From contig LGGY01000180.1 of assembly GCA_001509335.1 (NCBI GenBank), forward strand, positions 1 to 6,571: a DNA stretch of 6,571 bases. The letters run 5' to 3'. Shown here in pieces: positions 1 through 4,900 of this stretch; position 1 is the stretch's first letter, and the number at the start of each line of letters is the position of its first letter. A model generated the notes under the pieces. That model did no database searches and was not told the DNA's origin. It worked only from the letters and a program-made list of their open reading frames with translations. The position numbers were made by a program, and so were the translations under genes. Origin of the DNA: Fidelibacterota bacterium 46_43. GTDB lineage: Bacteria > Fidelibacterota > Fidelibacteria > Fidelibacterales > Fidelibacteraceae.

Positions 1-1329
1 GCCATCCGGGCATCCCAGCTGGGACTGAAAACGGCAGTTATTGAGAAAGACAATCCTGGCGGCGTGTGCCTGAACTGGGGTTGTATTCCCTCAAAATCGC
101 TTATATCCCAGGCTCAGAAATTCACATATCTGAAAGATCTGGAAAACATGGGTATTAAAACGGATACTTCAGGTTTTAATTATGAATCTATCTATAAGAA
201 ATCAAGGCTTGCCGCAACCAAACTGTCCAAAGGCGTAGAATTTCTCCTGAAAAAAAACAACATCGAACTTATCAAAGGAACGGCAAAGATTTCAAAAAAA
301 AACACAGTAACGGTTGATGAAGATAGACAGTATACAGCAAAAAACATTTTGATAGCTACCGGTTCACGTCCAAAGATCATACCCGGACTCGAATTTGATG
401 AGGATGGAATTTTATCATCCACCGGTGCGTTAAGTTTGAAAACATTGCCGGAAAGTATGGCAATTATCGGTGCCGGAGCCATCGGAGTAGAATTTGCATA
501 TATTCTCAGTTCATTCGGCGTTCAGGTTCACCTTATTGAAATGCTGGATACAATCCTTCCCCTTGAAGATAAGGATGTTTCGGATATTCTTTCCAAAGCT
601 TTCAAAAAGAATAGAATTAAGATTTACACGTCCACAAAAGCAAGTATATCTGAAAAATTGAATACCGGGTATAAAGTAAAACTGGATGCTGACAGTAAAT
701 CGGATATGATTGAAGTGGGAAAAATCCTGGTAGCCGTGGGCCGGACCCCCAACTCGGAAGATCTGGGTTTGGAAGAAGTAGGTATAAAAACCGAACGTGG
801 GTTTATTGTGACGGGTGATTATTATGAAACATCCGTGCCGGGAATCTATGCTATCGGGGATGTAATAAATACGCCACTATTGGCTCACGTTGCTTCGAAG
901 GAAGGTGAAATTGCCGTGGAACACATAGCCGGCAAGGGACACGAAATACGGATTGATCAAACCTTAATTCCCGGTGCCGTATACACGGAACCACAGATTG
1001 CAAGTTTCGGTTATACGGAAGCCAAAGCAAAGGAAGCTGGATACAAGGTAAAAGTCTATTCTTTTCCTTATAGGGGTGCAGGTAAATCTGTGGCTGTTGA
1101 AGAACCTGAAGGTCTGGTAAAACTCGTTTGCCATGAAGAAACCCATGAAATACTGGGTGCCCACATCGCCGGAAAAGATGCCACGGAACTTATTCATGAA
1201 ATTCTCCTGGCCCGAAAAGCCGAACTCCTTCCGGAAGATATTGCCTCTATGATCCATGCCCACCCCACATTATCAGAGGCTGTGATGGAAGCAGCCAGGG
1301 GAATACTTGGTGAAACAATACATATTTAG
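1..1329 (+). CDS. lpdA: Dihydrolipoyl dehydrogenase (E3), 5' end missing
   Basis: This flavoprotein reoxidises the dihydrolipoyl groups of 2-oxoacid dehydrogenase complexes or the glycine cleavage system in the cytoplasm, passing electrons through FAD to NAD+. The frame is open from base 1, giving 442 visible residues. The family usually has about 460, so roughly 17 residues are off the left edge, including the N-terminal FAD-binding GxGxxG. A GTG at 64 is an internal valine, not the start. Numbering from base 1, the redox disulfide is C23/C28 in GGVCLNWGCIPSK. The NAD-binding GAGAIG lies at 157-162, the second FAD motif GIYAIGD at 281-287, and the dimerisation domain occupies about 320-442. 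The catalytic pair is H421 and E426 in HAHPTLSE. All key residues are intact. No neighbouring E1/E2 or gcv gene is visible, so the parent complex is unknown. The TAG stop (1327-1329) overlaps the first bases of the downstream repeat. The family call is very secure; the symbol is by homology pattern only. Confidence 0.96.
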   Translation, partial: AIRASQLGLKTAVIEKDNPGGVCLNWGCIPSKSLISQAQKFTYLKDLENMGIKTDTSGFNYESIYKKSRLAATKLSKGVEFLLKKNNIELIKGTAKISKKNTVTVDEDRQYTAKNILIATGSRPKIIPGLEFDEDGILSSTGALSLKTLPESMAIIGAGAIGVEFAYILSSFGVQVHLIEMLDTILPLEDKDVSDILSKAFKKNRIKIYTSTKASISEKLNTGYKVKLDADSKSDMIEVGKILVAVGRTPNSEDLGLEEVGIKTERGFIVTGDYYETSVPGIYAIGDVINTPLLAHVASKEGEIAVEHIAGKGHEIRIDQTLIPGAVYTEPQIASFGYTEAKAKEAGYKVKVYSFPYRGAGKSVAVEEPEGLVKLVCHEETHEILGAHIAGKDATELIHEILLARKAELLPEDIASMIHAHPTLSEAVMEAARGILGETIHI

Positions 1330-1361
1330 AATGAAGAATGATGAATGATGAATTATGAATT
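1328..1361 (+). repeat. Left arm of inverted repeat
   Basis: Bases 1328-1339 (AGAATGAAGAAT) are perfectly complementary to 1881-1892. After a three-base interruption, 1343-1349 pairs with 1871-1877, and AATTATGAATT (1351-1361) pairs with 1854-1864 across a small bulge. If transcribed, the arms could form a long imperfect stem of about 30 pairs closing over the S23 gene. The sequence is low in complexity, so some of this pairing is expected by composition, but the ordered series of matches is not trivial. Confidence 0.75.
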
Positions 1362-1394
1362 GAATAATGAATTGAATGATGAATGAAGAATGAT
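1329..1394 (+). repeat. Short direct repeats in lpd-S23 spacer
   Basis: GAATGAAGAATGAT occurs exactly at 1329-1342 and again at 1381-1394. GAATGATGAAT occurs at 1343-1353 and 1374-1384. Between them, ATGAATTGAAT is repeated with a 12-base period at 1355-1365 and 1367-1377. The stretch is built almost entirely from permutations of GAAT/GAT, which suggests growth by slippage or repeated arm duplication. It breaks into stop codons in several frames and is not coding. Confidence 0.8.
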
Positions 1395-1401
1395 ATTGGT
1401 T

Positions 1402-1420
1402 GAATAATATATTATTATTC
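1402..1420 (+). other. AT-rich perfect hairpin
   Basis: GAATAATA (1402-1409) and TATTATTC (1413-1420) form a perfect eight-base stem with a three-base loop. A seven-T run starts at 1432, about 11 bases later, which is too far and the stem too weak for a convincing terminator. It could be a recognition structure of the repeat-bounded island or simply a product of AT-rich composition. Confidence 0.4.
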
Positions 1421-1428
1421 ATATTATC

Positions 1429-1457
1429 TTGTTTTTTTCTTTCACTTTTATTATAAT
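1429..1457 (+). promoter_or_regulatory. Candidate sigma70-type promoter for the S23 gene
   Basis: TTGTTT at 1429-1434 and a perfect TATAAT at 1452-1457 are separated by 17 bases, the ideal spacing. The predicted transcription start falls at about 1463-1465, on the ATG itself, so the mRNA would be leaderless. That agrees with the lack of any Shine-Dalgarno sequence. The surrounding DNA is so AT-rich that a chance match is quite possible, and Bacteroidetes-type promoters have a different consensus. Confidence 0.4.
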
Positions 1458-1462
1458 TTATT

Positions 1463-1816
1463 ATGAAGAAGAACATCATTGCAGATAAAACTTTTCATTT
1501 TTCTGTCGGAATTATGGACTATGTAAATGAATTAAAAGCAAATCAAAAAGAATATATCATATCAAATCAACTTTTACGATCAGGGACATCAATAGGGGCA
1601 AATATCAGTGAAGCTCAAAGTGCTGTATCAAAAAGGGATTTTAGCAATAAAATGATGATAGCCCTCAAGGAAGCAAACGAAACTCAGTATTGGTTGAAGT
1701 TACTAAATGAAGCAAATGGCTCTTCTTCACAAAAACTTAAAATATTAATATTTGAATGTGAAGAAATTATTAAAATCCTTCGATCAATAAATCTATCTAT
1801 CAAAAAATCTCTCTAA
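1463..1816 (+). CDS. Four-helix-bundle protein, S23/IVS family
   Basis: This is a complete 117-residue protein that I recognise as the four-helix-bundle family first found as ORFs in 23S rRNA intervening sequences (TIGR02436/PF05635 type). The diagnostic stretch runs from LLRSGTSIGANISEAQ (about 37-52) through SKRDFSNKMMIALKEANETQYWLKLL (about 56-81). The start MKKNIIADKTFHF is also typical of the subfamily, which supports the ATG at 1463 although it has no Shine-Dalgarno sequence. It is small, lysine-rich and predicted all-helical, with no signal peptide or membrane segment. The biochemical role of free-standing members is unknown. The related Avd proteins of diversity-generating retroelements form nucleic-acid-binding oligomers, so RNA or DNA binding is a reasonable inference. 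The gene is distinctly AT-rich compared with both neighbours and lies inside an inverted-repeat-bounded island, which suggests separate acquisition. It is not adjacent to rRNA. Confidence 0.93.
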   Translation: MKKNIIADKTFHFSVGIMDYVNELKANQKEYIISNQLLRSGTSIGANISEAQSAVSKRDFSNKMMIALKEANETQYWLKLLNEANGSSSQKLKILIFECEEIIKILRSINLSIKKSL

Positions 1817-1846
1817 TACTTCACATCATAAATCACAAACACACTA

Positions 1847-1892
1847 AATTCATAATTCATAATTAAATTTATCATTCTTAATTCTTCATTCT
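1847..1892 (-). repeat. Right arm of inverted repeat
   Basis: The arm contains two overlapping copies of AATTCATAATT (1847-1857 and 1854-1864), then ATCATTC (1871-1877) and ATTCTTCATTCT (1881-1892). Read on the minus strand, these give the same motifs in the same order as the left arm. The seven-base-offset overlap of AATTCATAATT means the inner stem could slip by one unit. Confidence 0.75.
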
Positions 1893-1897
1893 TAATT

Positions 1898-1926
1898 AAA
1901 AAAAGGGCGGTTACCCGCCCTTTTTT
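1898..1926. terminator. Bidirectional intrinsic terminator
   Basis: Seven A residues (1898-1904) precede the stem GGGCGG (1905-1910), loop TTAC, and CCGCCC (1915-1920), followed by six T residues (1921-1926). The GC-only stem and the A/T tracts on both sides make it functional in either direction. It serves the plus-strand S23 gene (and lpd if transcription reads through) and the large minus-strand gene, whose stop lies 22 bases away. Confidence 0.93.
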
Positions 1927-1948
1927 ATCTATCCTGTTTAATCGAGGA

Positions 1949-4900
1949 TTATTTCAGGATTGTCATCTTATGGGCCTTCTGATAGTCATTGACCTTTACA
2001 CGGTAAATGTAAATACCGCTGGCCAGGTTGCCGATATGGAAATTGAAATCATGGTAACCGGCATTCAGTTCACCACTGTAGATTTCTTTCACCATACGGC
2101 CTGAGATATCATAGAGGACCAGTTTAACCAAACCGGCTTCCGGCAGAGCCAGAGGAATGGTTGTCATAGGATTGAACGGGTTGGGATAATTCTGACCCAG
2201 TTCATATACATCGGGAATGAGGTTATCCACAATACTGACATATACTTCGTTGTTATACCAGTAGGTCACGACATTATTCGCGGAATCACCCACGGTGTAT
2301 ACACGATTAGGTCCACCACCTGGAAATTCAGACGTATCCCAGTTTCCGTTGATACGGAACTTGAATTCATGTGTTGAGAACTGTTTCAACGGAATGACTG
2401 CCGTATAGATGGTATCGGCATTGGGATCATTCATAACTGTTCCTTCCCAGTTATTGAAAGTACCCGCAACATCGACAAAGTCATTCTCAATGCTGAAATC
2501 ACCGGCTTCTGCATATTTCTTCATATTGACATTGAAAGACACATCAATAAGCCGACGTTCCATGAATTCATCAAGATAGAGTGTTACATCCGCATCTTCA
2601 CTGCATCTCATGTGAATCGCTTCAATCTGGACAGTCTTTCCTTCAACTTTACCGTTGCCGGTAATCCAGCCTTCAGCTTCATCATTGAGCAGGTCAAATG
2701 TGACGATCTGCCAATCATTCTCAGCGAGAGTCACCGTTTTCCACGGACCCTGTTCATATCCTGTATCCTTAATGGAGAGGCGGATATCGACATTGGCATT
2801 GGTTCCTTTGACCATAAGCATAAGTTTGGCGTCTGCCCGGGCTGTGTACTGCAACTGATGATAGAGTCTTACATACCAGCCGCCTTCTTTATCAGGATCA
2901 TCGAGCAGTGTCAGTTTACCAGATTTTTCACCTCTGAATGCTTCTTCGTCTGAAACGGCGAATGTCGATGTTGTAAGAATACCATATGTTGAACCCGAAC
3001 CGGTCGGCGCCCAGAAGGTACCTGTATTCGCTTCAAAAGTTTCAATAATATGTTCCGTATCTTCAGGATGGTTTTCACTGAAGGGAATCAGAACTTCATT
3101 TGCATCTGTTGTATCGCTGATTGTCATGGGTTCTGCAGCGTCATCATCCGCTGCGACAACACCACTGTAAGCCAGAGATACATAATGATCTTCTGCCAGA
3201 GTGGCATTCAGCATGATGGCATTGGGAGCAATGGAATCCATCGTTGCAGGATCTATTGCTGTTTCTGTATCCCAATCAATCAGCTTATAGTTAGTGATGT
3301 CCATAACAATCGGCATATTGAATTCGGCGTAGTAGGCAGGTACGCCATCCACAAGGACCACATCGGCAAATTTGACTTCCGGTGGTGCCTTGAATTCAAA
3401 CGTCACGGTTACAGTATCACTGCTGGTTGTATTGCCAAGCAGGTCAACGGCTTGGACGTACATGTCATAGGTTCCGTTCATATCCCAGGGTCTGTCCTCA
3501 GGAATAGGCAGATAGTAGAGTGTATCCGTTGTAACCATTGCTTCTTCCGAAACATCGGGTGAAATCATGATTTCATAGGTCACGGTGTCACCTGCATCGG
3601 TATCCGTTGCTTCTGTCCAATTTAAGAACAATGTTTTAACGGTCTTGCCATCAATCGTCACATCCACAAAGGCCGGATCATCCAGAGAGGTGATCGTGTC
3701 ACCATCAACCGGATTCAGGACAAAGAAGGGAGCCGGAGGCTGATTGTCAATGAAGTCTTCTCTGTAACGCGGCATGATCTGCGGGACATCATATTCGCCA
3801 ACCACACCGATCAGATCCAGTGGCCATTGATTGGGTTCGGGTGAACCATCGATATTCCCATCTTTATCGATACGTAAAGCAAATTCATTGCTGTCCGCAT
3901 CCATTAGGGTAATCGTGGCATCACTGCCTTCTTCAGGCCAGGTAAATCCCGGAACCGTATCCACATCAGCGATCATAACAAGCATGCCCTGATATTGACG
4001 ACTATCCAGATCGGGTACTGTAATGAGTATCGGTTCAACAGGATTATTTTCACTGAGGACAATATAATTATCGTCGGTATTCTGAATCTGGACCAATCCC
4101 CGATACGTGGATCGTGTGCCAATCACCAGAATCTCATCACCTTCTTTGACGATTCCGTCATTAATAAAATCCCAGTCATAGAGTGCGATACCGGCGTTTT
4201 CATCCTGCATAAAAATCGGCGCACCGATCGTTGTACAGGTCACAACACCTTTTGTGGCTGCCATTTGTCCATCCGGTATGGCTTTGGCTTCGGCAATCGT
4301 AGATATCTGATCCAATTCAGGAACGAAATCATTCGTGAATGTATAAGAATCCACGTAAACCGTATCAGCACCAGAACCGCCTTGTCCGGCGATAAAAAGG
4401 GTACCGGATGTATTTACAGCATAACCGATAACGGTGAATGTTGTAAAGTCATCATCAGATACACAGGAGGTCTGATATACCTGGTCACCACCGAGTCCGT
4501 CAACACCGAAATAGAGGTATTGATTGTCGTACTGACTGAAAGAACCGATAGTTTTCACCGTAGCCGTGGCTTTAAAGAAGGTATTGGCTTCTGCTTCCAC
4601 ATCACGGCGGGCATCAAATGTCCATCCGCCATCAGACAACAACATCATGCCATCAACATGAGAACGTGCTGTCCAGCCACTGTTATCCGACCGCCAGTTG
4701 GCAATATCCGAATCATCGGCAAAGTCTTCGAAGATATCAAATAATGCGGGTGGTGTGTTATTAACTGAGTATGTCGCAATTCCATTGTTTGTAACCAACT
4801 GGACAACATTCAAGGATCCGTCCGGTCTTTCAAACAATTCGGCTCCACCGGTTCCATTTCCATTGACATTCCAAGTACCGGTCAGCATGCCGTAACCCCA

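Larger units (their letters stand above)
1328..1897. mobile_element. Candidate inverted-repeat cassette carrying the S23-family gene
   Basis: An AT-rich island is bounded by arms of related sequence in opposite orientation and contains a single gene, the S23-family ORF. The left arm begins inside the lpd stop codon, and the right arm ends against the A-tract of the terminator. The composition break on both sides and the lack of any other content suggest one inserted unit of about 565-570 bp. No transposase is present and no convincing target-site duplication is seen; a flanking TTA on each side is too short to count. Whether it is mobile is inference, and the exact ends are uncertain by several bases. 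Confidence 0.4.

Noticed and set aside
64..66. GTG as the start of the dihydrolipoyl dehydrogenase
   Set aside because: Upstream codons encode AIRASQLGLKTAVIEK, a conserved part of the FAD-binding fold, so the gene begins beyond the left edge.
1329..1394. CRISPR array
   Set aside because: The repeats are short, overlapping and low in complexity with no unique spacers of constant length and no cas genes.
1402..1440. Intrinsic terminator for lpd upstream of the S23 gene
   Set aside because: The stem is purely AT except for its closing pair, and the T-run is about 11 bases away, so efficient termination is unlikely.
1273..1479. Minus-strand open frame of 68 residues across the lpd-S23 spacer
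   Set aside because: It is made of repeated HHSSFIIQFII-type residues read from the GAATGATGAAT repeats, overlaps both flanking genes and has no family resemblance.
1463..1816. Accessory protein (Avd) of a diversity-generating retroelement
   Set aside because: The fold family is related, but no reverse transcriptase or template/variable repeat pair is visible, and the sequence matches the free-standing S23 type better.
1328..1892. A genuine 23S rRNA intervening sequence
   Set aside because: The flanks are a protein gene and a terminator with no rRNA sequence; only the layout is similar.
3995..4744. Plus-strand open frame of 249 residues inside the large minus-strand gene, and shorter ones at 2612-2953, 3050-3562, 4698-4895 and 6325-6555
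   Set aside because: All lie antisense to a clear domain-bearing coding region and have cysteine/histidine-rich compositions typical of shadow frames, with no recognisable domain.
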